From contig CAKMRJ010005745.1 in NCBI GenBank assembly GCA_928212115.1, positions 93,431,121-93,495,120 on the forward strand: 64,000 bases of DNA, in the 5' to 3' direction. Below the pieces are notes generated by a model. That model did not search any database and had not been told where the DNA came from. It was given only the letters and a program-made list of their open reading frames with translations. Source of the DNA: Lactuca virosa (taxonomy: Eukaryota > Streptophyta > Magnoliopsida > Asterales > Asteraceae). Positions within the stretch are counted from its first letter, which is position 1; each line of letters starts with the position of its first letter. The position numbers and the translations under genes are program-made. This document shows, piece after piece, positions 46,302-57,158 of the stretch.

Positions 46302-47628
46302 TAAGTAAATAAAACAAATAAATATCTAAAATATTTGGAAACCAACTTTTATATTTTCACAGCTTCCATATGTGTAATAACATTAGAACAGAAAGTTTTG
46401 AGAATTTTTGAAACTGTTTTCTATTTATCTCTATATTGATAGAATAATTACACAAAAATCAGAAAAATCACGTTAAAATGTTTGAAAATATATTTTATTA
46501 TTTTTCCCAGATTATATATGTTTCATATCAATGGTGCACAAAGTTTGGGGATTTTTCTTAACTGATTGATATTTTTCATGAATTTATATCTATCTAGAGA
46601 ATTAAATATTGGAAAAATGGTTATACATATCTAAAATCCATGAAAACTTATCTGGAAACCCTTTAATACAGTTAGAACCAAAATCCGAAGTTTGGTAATT
46701 TTTATTAATTGTTTAGTATTTTTCATGATTTTATGATTATTCAAGAAATTAAAATGGTGAAAAATAGTTAGACAAATCGAAAATTCAAGAAAATTTATAT
46801 TGCGATCTTTCACTTCTGTTACAACTTAAAATACAAAGTTTGGAAAATTTTAGAACTAAATTGATTTAGTTTTTGAATAATTAATCATTGAAACACCACC
46901 TAAAATATTAATCTATGGAACGATAAACATAGATATTGATAGGGCATCAGTTATAGGCTTGGTTGTGAACTCATTGTTTGCTCATATACATACAAACTTG
47001 TTACTTATTATAGCAATAAACTTTGTTTCTCATTATAACAACGAACTTTTATTACTGGAAACTTATTTACTTGTCTTAGCAACGAACTTGTTTGCTCCTT
47101 GTAGCAACGAACTTGTTTGCTCCTTGTAGCAACGAACTTGATTGCTCATTATAGCAATGAAAATTGTTTACTCGTTTTAGTAACGAACTTTATTTCCCAT
47201 GAGAATATGAATGTTGCTTCTCATTTGGGCAACATACTTTTTCTCTCATGATGACAACAAAATTTGTTTATGCAAACTTATTTACTCATTTTTGCAATAT
47301 ATGGAAAATTTTATATAAACTTTGATTTCGATTCATGAAAGCAATATTATTTTTAATATGTAAACTCACCAACTATTTCGGTAGTTGACCGCTCATTTTA
47401 CATGCTTTTTCAGGAACTCGTCTATAAGATGGCACTTAGGGACACATCACTTTTACGAGCATTCACATGTGTTGTATTTTAATTAAATTCTAATTTCTTT
47501 TAAAAGTTGTTCAAATCCATTGTAAATTTTTAATGCTTTTTATACTACGGTTGGTGTTGTCTTTATGTTTTTCTATGAAACCCTTTGTACTGCCATGCCC
47601 CGTATTTCCGTTTTAGCGGGGTGTGACA
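46302..47628 (+). repeat. 3' LTR of element J, second part
   Basis: Resumes with TAAGTAAATAAAAC (matching 29548 onward) and ends GCGGGGTGTGACA. It lacks the roughly 610 bp present at 30150-30765 of the 5' LTR and contains the second copy of the 25-bp minisatellite. Confidence 0.88.
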
Positions 47629-48523
47629 CATAAACACAATTTGTAAGCAAACGCTTGGTAAGTTTTCCGCAAAGTACCACATACCAACATACAAATGAAT
47701 GTTATTGGAAAAATCATAGTCTTACATATAATTCTTGCCAAGGGCCAATTTCCGGTCTTCCATACAATTGCCAAGGGCCAAATCCTGGACTTTCATGGAA
47801 TTGCCGAGGGCCAGATCGTGGTCTTTCATACAGGTGTCAAGAGCCAATCCCTGGTATTTCATACACATATCACATAAGTAATCTATATCCTGTAATACAA
47901 ATAATGGGTCGGCCTTGGTGCCTTCGACCCATTGATACAATGTGAAAATCACCTTAGTCTGCTGGAAACACAAGACGCTCGGTTGCTGAACAGAAAAGTC
48001 CAACAGTATCACAAAAAAATTTCCTTAATCAGAATTAGGTCATAATCCAAAATCATGGGCCTAAACCCTAACACCAAACTCCGAAGATAAGGACCCAATT
48101 GCCTTTCCTATAATAGGCCTAACCATTCTTGGCTTAAACGAAATAACGGGCTCCAAGGCCCACAAAGGCCCAACTACACCACTTAAGGCCCATTAGCAGA
48201 AGTCAAAGGCCCAACTACTCTAAACATGTCAAGCTAGGGTTTAATGGATGTTAATAGTAGTGGAGGATGATAAGGGTGAAGGTACAAAGGTCATAAGTGT
48301 GTTTAAATAGGGCTCATGCCCTAAAATTAGGGTTTTAACTTTTGGCTATATACGCCGCGCGTACGCTTTGTACGCTCCGCGTATGTGGCTCATATTCCTG
48401 ATTCAGCATTCCCATGTACGCTAAGCGTAGATAGACATACTCCCAACCTACGAGGGGGCCTCTTTCGCAATTATATTTTTCTTTCAAGGACTAAAACGAA
48501 AATACCTGGATTCGTGTGTTAAA
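47629..48523 (-). mobile_element. 3' LTR of Ty3 element A, second part
   Basis: Continues the LTR broken at 27328 and ends near 48523 (GTGTTAAA, the terminal CA mutated), followed by a purine-tract complement AATCTCCCC. Palindromes TACGC-NNN-GCGTA occur at 48351-48363, 48371-48383 and 48417-48429, next to a TATA-like GCCCTATTTAAAC on the minus strand near 48301-48313. Confidence 0.8.
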
Positions 48524-48544
48524 AATCTCCCCAACTTGAATTAG

Positions 48545-48660
48545 ACTTCGTCCTCGAAGTCTGTTGTCGTAAACAAATCCGGGTAGTGCTCCCTCATCTA
48601 TTCCTCCAAATCCCACGTCCACTCAGAGCCCTTTCGGTGCTACCATTGCACCTTCACCAG
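48545..48660 (-). pseudogene. C-terminal pol fragment of element A, first part
   Basis: Aligns with the end of the pol gene of element B (39455-39560): both run CCTCGAAGTCT, a GCTCC(C)xCATCT block and CTTTC(C/G)G(A/G)TG. It is cut at 48660 by element C and continues at 51756. Confidence 0.75.
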
Positions 48661-49220
48661 ATTATGTTAGGGGTGCAAAGTCACTATTGGATGTCATGTG
48701 TGCTTACACCTTTGTATGTGTGTAATGAGTTGTCTTTACTTTATAAGGAAGTGAGTGACACTCATTTTATGTAAGGAACATTTATGAGAGATTAGTTTAG
48801 AGAGAGAATTATTGCAAACCCATTTGTACTCTTTCTAAAAACTAATGAGATTTTAAACGAGATTTATTTACTCTTGTATTCTTCATGTTCATGATTCTTG
48901 TATGAACCACTAAATCACTTCATATTCATCATTCATCATCGTAATCAACACCACTACATTTGGTACCAGAGAGGGTGTTCTTGATTTGATCAAGAATTGA
49001 TCCATGATAACAATTTTGATTTGGTGATTATTGATTGTTATTTGATCTTCGTGTTTTAGAGAGTTTTTGGATTCTAGAAATCGAATTGTTCCTTAATTCA
49101 ATTCATAATTCGATTTTTTTCACTAGAATTCAAGTGATTTTTGCTTTCTCTCTCTAGAAAACCCATTCAAAATCACTTTCTGTCTCTAGAAAAACCCAAG
49201 ATCTTTTCGATTGATCAAAG

Positions 49221-50210
49221 ATGGTGGACTTTCAATATGATTCTTGAATTGTGATTATTAAAGATGTCAAATACAAAGTCAATGAAAATCAATTCTATGG
49301 ATTGTTGTTGAAAGGCGGGTTGATATCATGGAATACTTTGGTTTCTTATGGTGGTTTGGAAGATGATCATGGAAGATTAATATTTCAACGACTTTGGGAG
49401 ATTGAATGTTTAATCAAAATCACCTTGTATAAGTTAATTGGTACTGGAAATAAGAATAAAGGAGAAGAAAGAGATTTGTATAATAAGAAATACATTTCTC
49501 TTATTGAAGACCCAAATGATCTTCATGCTCTTAAGTTTGTTGAAGTTCAAGACTATGGAGTTCAATGTGATGTTCTTGATGTTCTTGAAGTTCATGACAA
49601 GAAGATTCAAGTTGATTCTCATGAAGATGAAAAAGTTTTTTGCTCGATTGGAGTTCAAACCGATGATATTTTGCGTTCTTGTGATTCGTTTGAAGGAATG
49701 ATTCCTTATCGAAAGCCATCAATCCAAGAAATTCACAAGTATCAAACTCCAAAAGATTTGATTCAAACTTGCAAAGTTGAAGCTGTCAAGAATGAAGTTG
49801 TTCTGGAAATCAAATCTTCAAGATGCAAAAAGATGAGAATGAAAAAGAAGAAGAAGATCAAACGTAAGAACGAGTGGGTTTATTCACAAAAATCGTCAAA
49901 TGTTGTTGTGAAGCCGAAATCCATGAAGCAAATTTGGGTTCCAAAACAACAATCATCAAGCGTTGCAATGAATTTGAAGTCAAAACCCAAAAGTGTTGAT
50001 GGTTCTTATGAAGATGGTGTTAGATCGTTGAAGAAAACGAAGAACGAGTTGTACAACACGCATCGTTGGTGGTACAATGTTCAAATTGGAGATTTTCTTG
50101 TTTCAAGAAAAGCACCAAGATCTTCAAAATTTGATTTGTTCGTTGCAAATGGAACTTGGATCGTCAAAAAGGTAACTCAAATTATCAAATGGATTCCAAA
50201 ACGTTCTTGA
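49221..50210 (+). pseudogene. Unknown ORF of element C
   Basis: An open frame of 319 codons starts at 49251. The likely original start is the in-frame ATG at 49221 (MVDFQYDS), separated from the rest by one TGA (49245-49247). The protein opens VKYKVNENQFYGLLLKGG, has repeated acidic EV(H/Q)D phrases in the middle, a strongly basic KKMRMKKKKKIKRKNEW stretch that could localise it to the nucleus or bind RNA, and ends HRWWYNVQIGDFLV. MKQIWVPKQ resembles a linker phrase of Copia polyproteins. I do not recognise a domain. It may be a non-standard Gag or captured host sequence. Confidence 0.6.
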
Positions 50211-51640
50211 TTACGATTCGTGCTTTGCGTTTTTCATTTTTGATCGCTTTGTCTCATTGGATCAAATCCGTTTCTACCCCATTGTTGATCCAATTATTTC
50301 TCTGTTTAGATCAATCCAAAAGATTTAATCCATTACTGTTCACTAAATCCAACTTTGAGCCCAAATAATCGAGATTCACTATTCATTGAGCCCTAAATTC
50401 GATATTTTAATATTCCTTCTATCCGATCTCAATTGATATTGCTAATTCGATTGAAAGCCCAATCCAAATCATGATCCTGCTATTGTTTAGTGACCCACAC
50501 GCTTGGAGCCTAAAATTCGATCAATACACAAATTGGTTTGCTGATTATTTTAATATGATACGTATTCACTTCGTTCTTCATCATGCGCTGTATGTTCTTG
50601 ATGTTTTGTACCTCGTAATTTCTTCCGAGTTGATTGGTCACGTTTTAATCCAAAATTTTTTGTTTGTTGATCTTTGACTTCAAAAAGTCAAACCCATAAA
50701 AAGTCAAATTTGATTTCTATGTGTTGATTCATTGAATTGGATGTTGAAATTGAAAGATATAAGTCATATTTGGGCTATAGATGTCGAAATCAAGGTTGAT
50801 TTGAGGTCTAATTTCGAATTTTCTTGAGTTGAGGTTCATGATGTCGAAGACAGTTGATTTGGATATCGAAATTTATCCTCGAATCGATTTGGGATCAAGG
50901 TTGAGTGGTTAATTGTTGAGTCGATTTGGAAGGTTTATGTTGTATAATCAAGGTCGAGATCCTTCACATATCAATGAGGTCGAATCAAGTGTTGCCAATA
51001 TGGAAGCGAAGGACTTCAATTTTGGATCGATGGTCACCTGTTGGATTTTGGGAAGGATGTCGATGATTATTAACTAATAGTGAAATCTAGAGGTCTCGGT
51101 TTTGACTAGTGTGGTTGTTGAATCGAACAAGTCAGTTTTATAAGTCGATTTGGGTTGAAAACTAAAAGCAAAGGTTGTGTGTTTGGGAATTTGATTTGGG
51201 AAGGGAAGACCTATAGAACGAAGGTTTAATATTGAGAGCGTATGAGAAGATTAAAAAGCGAAGTCTATACTTTGAGTATCGATGTCGATGTTCCAAAACT
51301 GATATCGAAGTTGAGTGATTGAAATCGGAGGCTGAGTCTTGGAGGTAGACTTGATAACGAAGGTTATGTATTCGATGGTCGAATACCTTGGTAACGAAAA
51401 CAAACTGGGAATAAAACTCGTTTGGAGTCGAGCTTAGGAGTCGATAATCGAAGACGACGAGTTGGAGTTAATAGTTGAAATTGTGTGATCAAAAGCGAAG
51501 GTCATAGTTGAACTCATCAGGAAAGCGAAGTGGCAGTCACATTGACTTCGCTATGTGAAGTTCTTCCGTTCGTCTCTAGGTAGCGAAGTGGGGAAGAAAA
51601 CAAACATTTTCTATTTGAGTCCCTAAGCTTTTAACGAAAT
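50211..51640. other. Non-coding 3' interior of element C
   Basis: About 1.4 kb in which short phrases such as GTCGA and CGAAG recur many times without strict periodicity. No gene recognised. Confidence 0.5.
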
Positions 51641-51760
51641 GCTAGGAAAGGTCCAAATTCGAAATGATGTAAAATGTTTGTGAAGAATAAAGAAGTTTCG
51701 CATTCACTAAATCAATTCATATTCCTCATTCGTCATCATAATCAACACCGCTACAGATTT

Positions 51761-52246
51761 ACCACCTTGTTACACATAGTTTTAGTTTTCCGGTTGTGAA
51801 TTGTAATGGGTCTCTCCACATAAATCAGGCGCTCATCCACTTGTATATCATCCAACAATATCACGGCTGACTCATCGGCTACAAACTTCCGTAACTAAGA
51901 CACGTAGAAGGTGTTATGGATCTGACTGAGCTCATCAGGAAGATCCAGTCGGTATGCTACCCTGCCTACCCGGGAAATAATCCTGAAGGGTCCGATAAAC
52001 CGGGGGCCCAACTTGCCCCGCTTCCAAAGCCGGATGACACCCTTCCAAGGTGACACCTTCAGTAGTACCAAATCTCTCTCCTCAAACTCAAGGTCTGAAC
52101 AGCGTGGGTCAGCATAAATTTTATGACGATTCTGTTCAACCCAAAACCTACTACACACCTAGTGAATCAACTCAGTAGTCTTAAGAACCACCTCGGTGCT
52201 TCCCATGACCCGATGACCAACCTCCCCCCAACAAATCGGGTCCAAC
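51761..52246 (-). pseudogene. C-terminal integrase/pol fragment of element A, second part
   Basis: Best frame 51895-52158 reads LEFEERDLVLLKVSPWKGVI, then RGKLGPRFIGPFRIISRVGRVAYRL and PDELSQIHNTFYVS, the domain following the integrase core in Ty3 Pol, closely parallel to element B. It ends abruptly at 52246, where a Copia LTR begins. The stop after FYVS and other changes show it is dead. Confidence 0.88.
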
Positions 52247-52761
52247 TGTTGGGGTTATTTTGTGTTGTGTCCATAATTGTATTGTATTGTATTAATTGAT
52301 CTTTTGTAACGAGCTGGGCCTGTCCACTCGATATTAATGTGCTAGGGTTAGAGTATAAATAGTGCATGCATGCACCGTGTTTTTTTAATGATCTTGTAAC
52401 CCTACTCTGCCTTTACACTAGCAATTCTTAGTCGAGATCTTCTAAGGCAGTACTTTTCAATCATTCAGTACAACTTTGATCTCCATTCTTTATGTTTGAT
52501 TCTTTTACCTATTTTGAATCTATCGATCTTATAGTTTTAATCTTATCAATTGGTATCAGAGCAGGAGATTGTGTAAATCATACGCAACTCTTCTGTTGAA
52601 GTGTTATTAGGGTTTTTCTGCTTTTACAGGATCTGTTCTAGCCGTCTTCATCGTTTTTGATCGATTGTTGATGTTGGATCTTGATCACTATTATGCCCTA
52701 AACTTGTTTCTAGTTTACACATCTGATTCTTTACAGGTTTAAGTGAATCGACAACATGCAG

Positions 52762-53283
52762 CCTGAAGATCCACACACGCTCTCCTTTATTCTTTCAAGT
52801 AGCATCGGATCCTCAACCAGGATCCCCATTCTCTAACCTCAAGACTATGAAGTCTGGGCTTTGCAATTTGAAGATTACGTTCAAGGACTTGAAGATCATG
52901 GTTCCTTGATATGGGAAGCCATGACGGTGCAGACGTTTGAACATTTTGGTACAAGAAGAGTTATTAAAACTCAAACCGATTACAACAATCTTCTTCTTCA
53001 AGTAAAAGACGTTCCACAGGACGAAAGAGATAAGTTAATCAGCAATATCAAAGCAATGAGGATTATTAGTTTTGCTTTGCCTCCAGACACGTTTCGTCTG
53101 GTGAGTTCCAATGATACAACGAAAGAAATATAGGACAGGCTGAAAGAACTCTACTCGAGTGATGTTGATCTTAAGCATTCTATTCAGAGTCTACTTCTGT
53201 CAGAATTTGGAGCCTTTGTCTATAAGCCTGATGAAAAACTAGATCATCTTTTAAGTAGAGGAGAGCGTGTGTGGATCTTCAGG
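52762..53283. repeat. 25-bp perfect inverted repeat in gag of element D
   Basis: Bases 52762-52786 (starting CCTGAAGATCC) are exactly the reverse complement of 53259-53283 (ending GGATCTTCAGG), 472 bp apart. Confidence 0.95.
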
Positions 53284-53460
53284 AAGATAGAGGAAATTAA
53301 GAAAAAGAAGAATGTTGAGCATTCTATTCAGAGTCTACTTCTGTCATAATTTTGAGCCTTTGTCCATAAGCCTGAGGAAAAACTAGATCATCTTCTAGTT
53401 TTCCCTAAACTTGTTTCTACTATCTTCAGCAGATAGTGAAGATTAAGAAAAAGAAGAATG
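53175..53460. repeat. Intragenic tandem duplication of about 143 bp
   Basis: The phrase GCATTCTATTCAGAGTCTAC recurs at a spacing of about 143 bp (near 53174 and 53317), as do AACTAGATCATCTT and AAGAAAAAGAAGAATGTTGA. The copies differ at several bases. Confidence 0.9.
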
Positions 53461-53728
53461 TTGATAACGCTAAGCCTTCTTTGATTGTGCAGGAAGATGA
53501 TGATGAGTTTGGTAGACTTGAAGTCTGGTCGAATGACTCGGAGGATGACGAGGTTCGCAGACCTACACATGGCAAGTGCTTCATTGCTAAGGCCGGAGTT
53601 TCAAAATACGAGGGAAAATGCTTCATGGTCAGCAATGATGTTTCAGAGAAAAGGGGATATACTTCGGACAATTGCTTCGCTGCGAAACCAGTCACGGAGC
53701 AGATCAGCGAGTGTGAGAGAATGATAAG

Positions 53729-55089
53729 TGTCACACCCCCAAACCTGAACGACGGAAACGTTCGGGGGAGGAGGACGTCATGCTCAGTATCATAACCATA
53801 GTGAAGAAAGTAAACACAACCATCATCAATATAATTTAAAAGGTTACATCGTTGCAAAAAAAAATACATGTTTCCAAATAAATTACATATGATGTCAAAA
53901 TAGTACAAAAGAAATCTGCGCCTTAGCATCTTGCCTTCAAAAATCTTGTGGTTACCTGTATTACTGAATACCTGAGAATACAAGTTGTTTTTGAAAGAGT
54001 ATCAGCATTAAAGCTGGTGAGTTCATAAGCAATTTATGAATGAAAAATGGATGTTGTTCCTTTTTGTTACAAGTTTGTTTCCAGAAAATCCAATACTATC
54101 TAAAAGGTTTGTTGTAGTCTTAACTGAACCAAGACTTAGTATATGTAAGTAAATCGTCATACTTATGTGTGGTTTTATATTTAAATAAAACTACTTTTTG
54201 TGAAATCCTTAAATTCCCGTGAACTGTGTGTTTGGTTAATTCCCCATGTGAGTTGTTATAACCATGCTAAGACTCGAAGACCTCGTACTCGACGTTCTTC
54301 AAGCGTCGGAATGTTATGACACTTGTCACCCCAGACCTGCCGGTCTAGCTATTGCAAGCAGCTTAGGTGCGGGTTTGTCAGACCCAATATAGATCTATAC
54401 ACAACTATCATGCTCTCCCTACAAGATATTTTGGCTATAACTACATGACTTTTCTGTTGTACTTAAGAGTACCAGAAGGTGAATGTCTCACAAATTTATT
54501 CATTAACATGTTCACGTAATTTGTAATGAAATACCCGTTTTGTAAATCGACTGTATTACTGTTTCTTTGTTAAACGAGGTGTCCAAACTATACCTATTAT
54601 AGTTTATCAAGAGTGTTTTATGTTTTAAATGAAACCTTGTTATGCATGGCTTTTTATTTCAATAAAATGGCATTGAAAATACTAAGTATAAAATCTTACA
54701 CACCTTGCTCAGCAAGTTACAAGGTGTGAATAACTCTTAAACTTGTTTTGACAGTTTTACCCTTAACTGTCATTGTTTTAGAATATTTATAGAAAGATCA
54801 TCGTATGTCGAAAACTGAATCCGTAAACTCGGAGAGTTTGGAAAAAGAGTCTAATGTGTTCATAAATTTTCTTATAATTTTTGGTGGTCTCAAACCAGTG
54901 TGAAAATGTTAAACACATAAGCTTCCCGAGACACTTGAATTCTTGACATATAAATGCACACTTTTATAGAATAACTTTTAACATACAAGTACTAGTTAAG
55001 CTTGACCGGTTTGACTTGTTGATTTTGACTTGACTTGTTGACTTTGACTTTGACTTGTTGACTTTGACTTTAATTTGACGGTTGTCACA
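53729..55089 (-). mobile_element. 3' LTR of Ty3 element E
   Basis: TGTCACACCCC...GGTTGTCACA, 1361 bp, TG...CA, followed on the right by TTATCCCCCCGTTAG (purine-tract complement) and the end of pol, so this is the 3' LTR of a minus-strand element. Near the outer end GAACG and CGTTC (53748-53764) form a short hairpin. TTGACTTTGACTTG repeats lie near 55018-55075. The other LTR is outside the window. Confidence 0.88.
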
Positions 55090-55143
55090 TTATCCCCCCG
55101 TTAGAAGGAATTTCGTCCCGAAATTTGCATTTTGAGTGGGACT

Positions 55144-56396
55144 TCAAGGGTTGGGGAATAGATATGGATACTTTTGTTTCATTTGGTCCTCACGTTCCCA
55201 AGTAAATTCGGGTCCTCGCTTGCCGTTCCCGCGGACCTTTACGATGGGAATGCGGCTTTGTTTCGTCGATTTGACCTCTCTATCCTTGATTTCAATAGGT
55301 TCCTCTATGAAGTGGAGGTTCTCATTGATCTCAGTTTCTTCCAAAGGGATGACAAGGGTCTCATCAGACAAACATTTCTTTAGGTTTGACACATGAAAGG
55401 TAGGATGAACGTGATGGAGTTCCTGTGGTAATCGTAGCTTGTATGCCACCGGGCCAATCCTGGCGAGGATTTCGAATGGTCCGATATACCTTGGATTTAG
55501 TTTCCCATATTTTGTGAAACGTATTAATCCCTTCCAAGGTGATACTTTCAGTAGTACTCGATCCCCAACTTGGAACTCCAAAGGCTTCCGTCTCTTATCC
55601 GCATAGCTCTTTTGTTGGTCTTGCGAAGCCTTCATTCGTTCTCGAATTTGGACGATCTTTTCTGTTGTTTCTCTTATGATCTCCGGGCCAGTGAGTGTGC
55701 TGTTAGGAACTTGCCCTCTTGCTAGTTGCGTATCGCCCACCTCAGCCCAGCACAGGGGTGATCTGCACTTACGGCCATAGAGGGCTTCGAACGGAGCAAC
55801 TTTGATGCTAGTGTGATAACTATTATTGTATGAGAATTCGATAAGGGGTAAATGAGCATCCCAAGCTTTACCAAAGTCTATCACACAAGCTCTTAGCATG
55901 TCCTCTAACGTTTGAATGGTCCTTTCACTCTGCCCGTCGGTCTGTGGGTGGTAGGCTGTACTCATGTCCAGCCTAGTTCCCATAGCTTTCTGTAGTTACT
56001 GTCAGAACCGTGACGTGAACCGACTATCTCTATCGGAGATAATGGATATTGGTACTCCGTGAAGTCGCACGACTTCTTTAATGTAGATCCTTGTTAGTTT
56101 CTCCATTTTGTCGGTCTCCTTTATTGGTAGGAAGTGTGCGGATTTGGTTAATCTGTCGACGATTACCCAAATGGTGTCAGGTCCACCCGTTGTCTTAGGT
56201 AACTTGGTAATGAAATCCATTGTGATCCGCTCCCACTTCCACTCGGGTATCTCTGGCTGTTGAAGTAGTCCTGAGGGCTTCTGATACTCCACCTTAACCT
56301 TGGCGCAAGTCAGGCACTTGCCTACAAAGGTAGCTATTTCGGCTTTCATGTTCGGCCACCAATACAACTTCTTGAGGTCTAAGTACGTTTTGTTTG
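55144..56396 (-). pseudogene. Integrase and C-terminal pol of element E
   Basis: Two pieces in the same frame, 56002-56367 and 55144-55983, separated by two stops at about 55984-56001, after TSRF. The first carries YWWPNMK, CLTCAKVKVEYQKP and the integrase core MDFITKLPK and ISDRDSRFTSRF. The second carries TAYHPQTDGQSERT, KVSPWKGLIRFTKYGKLNPR, HHVHPTFHVSNLKKCL and a chromodomain-like tail (IPIVKVRGNGKRGPEFTWE) ending PYLFPNP. This inserts element DNA into the genome. The upstream part continues at 63784 after element F. Confidence 0.92.
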
Positions 56397-57158
56397 TGTT
56401 GGGTTATGAGCATTCTAACACTCCTAAGTGTACATGCAACCCTAAATACCTTGGATCTATGTTTTCTCTATTATACATGCAATTATGAACTTTCCAAGGT
56501 CTTACCCTATCTAGCATACAATACTTGATACTTGGGTAATCAAATGGATAGAATACATACCTTTGTATGATGTAGCTTGTCTCCATGAAGCTTGAGTGCC
56601 TAGTGCCCCAAGTGTGACACCTCAAATGGTTCACACAACACCAAATGCACATGGAATGACTTGAGAGAAATGGAACACTCCTTGAAATCGTCTAGCCCTC
56701 ATATTCACACATTAGTGCACGATTTCTTGAGCCATGGGATTCTTTTATATGGTGGCTATTAGGGTTACACCATGTAACTCATAACTTTACCCATTCCTTA
56801 TGCTCCATGGATTTTAACCTCCATGGAGTATCCATGGGTCACCCCATGGACTTAGTCCAACATAAGGAATCTTGGATCACAAGCCCACATATATAAGAAT
56901 GAATGATTTACACAATCAACCCATATATTTAATTAGTCTCCTTTTGATCACTTAATTAATTCCAAATTAATTCTTGATCAATACTAATTAAATAACCTTA
57001 TTAATATATTAGAACTTATAATATATTAACCAACCTTAAGTGTTATTTCTCTCATTATAGTCTATCCAAATGCATGATGCCATGCAACCCAAATGGACCA
57101 TGCCGGGTCGGGTCAAGTCTTACCAATTATAGTTATGGACTTAGACATTAATCCAACA
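56397..57158 (-). repeat. 3' LTR of element F
   Basis: TGTTGGGTTATG...TTAATCCAACA. Contains the short palindrome-like CTCCATGG and repeated CCATGG motifs near 56805-56850. Matches 63017-63778. Confidence 0.95.

Larger units (their letters stand above)
37738..46306 (-). mobile_element. Nearly complete chromovirus-type Ty3 element B with TSD
   Basis: Element 37743-46301, minus strand, flanked by perfect TAAGT repeats (37738-37742 and 46302-46306). LTRs are 37743-39432 (3') and 44641-46301 (5'), by eye well above 95 percent identical apart from small indels. Primer site at 44625-44637, polypurine tract at 39433-39444, and gag-pol between 44028 and 39450 are all in the expected order. The chromodomain-like C-terminus and layout suggest the Tekay/Del chromovirus lineage. 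It is closed by two in-frame stops and one frameshift, so it is recent but not autonomous now. Confidence 0.95.
27329..47628 (+). mobile_element. Large non-coding LTR element J (LARD-like)
   Basis: Two LTRs of about 4.16 kb (5') and 3.56 kb (3', after removing element B) enclose about 4.0 kb. Primer site TGGTATCAGAGCC (31489-31501) and purine tract ATCGGGGGAGAC (35494-35505) stand at the proper ends. Flanks CATAT (27324-27328) and CATAA (47629-47633) agree at four of five positions. No gag or pol motif is found on either strand of the core, so it must have been mobilised by another element's proteins. Size and layout fit the class called large retrotransposon derivatives. Confidence 0.85.
48660..51760 (+). 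mobile_element. Short Copia-like element C with its own ORF, no pol
   Basis: Element 48665-51755 with flanks GATTA (48660-48664) and GATTT (51756-51760), four of five matching. The left LTR is about 293 bp (48665-48957, TGTTAGG...CACTACA), followed by a primer-like TTTGGTACCAGAG. The right LTR is a shortened version ending CACCGCTACA at 51755, preceded by a purine run (AGTGGGGAAGAAAAC near 51588). The interior has one long frame and no protease, integrase or RT motif. The flanks rejoin the pol fragment of element A. Confidence 0.75.
52247..53728 (+). mobile_element. Copia element D, 5' part
   Basis: LTR 52247-52548 (TGTTGGGG...CTTATCA), then TGGTATCAGAGCAGG at 52550 as primer site, then a broken gag. 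The element is cut at 53729 by element E; its pol and 3' LTR would lie beyond the window. Confidence 0.82.
52756..53728 (+). pseudogene. Copia Gag of element D, rearranged and broken
   Basis: Starts MQPEDPHTLSF at 52756; a stop follows IPIL near 52834. The frame then gives ALQFEDYVQGLEDHGSLIWE and KLISNIKAMRIISFALPPD, the usual Copia gag blocks (52861-53133), and stops again before DRLKELYSS. Downstream a roughly 143-bp tandem duplication (53175-53317 and 53319-53460) repeats HSIQSLLLS and EIKKKKNV. A 25-bp inverted copy of the gene start lies at 53259-53283. The last piece (53436-53728) has the acidic hinge EDDDEFGRLEVWSNDSEDDE and THGKCFIAK. The tail after 53728 belongs to element E. Confidence 0.85.

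Noticed and set aside
53748..53764. GAACG/CGTTC as a member of the palindrome class of the other LTRs
   Set aside because: Spacer is 7 bases, there is a single copy and it lies at the LTR edge rather than beside a TATA box.
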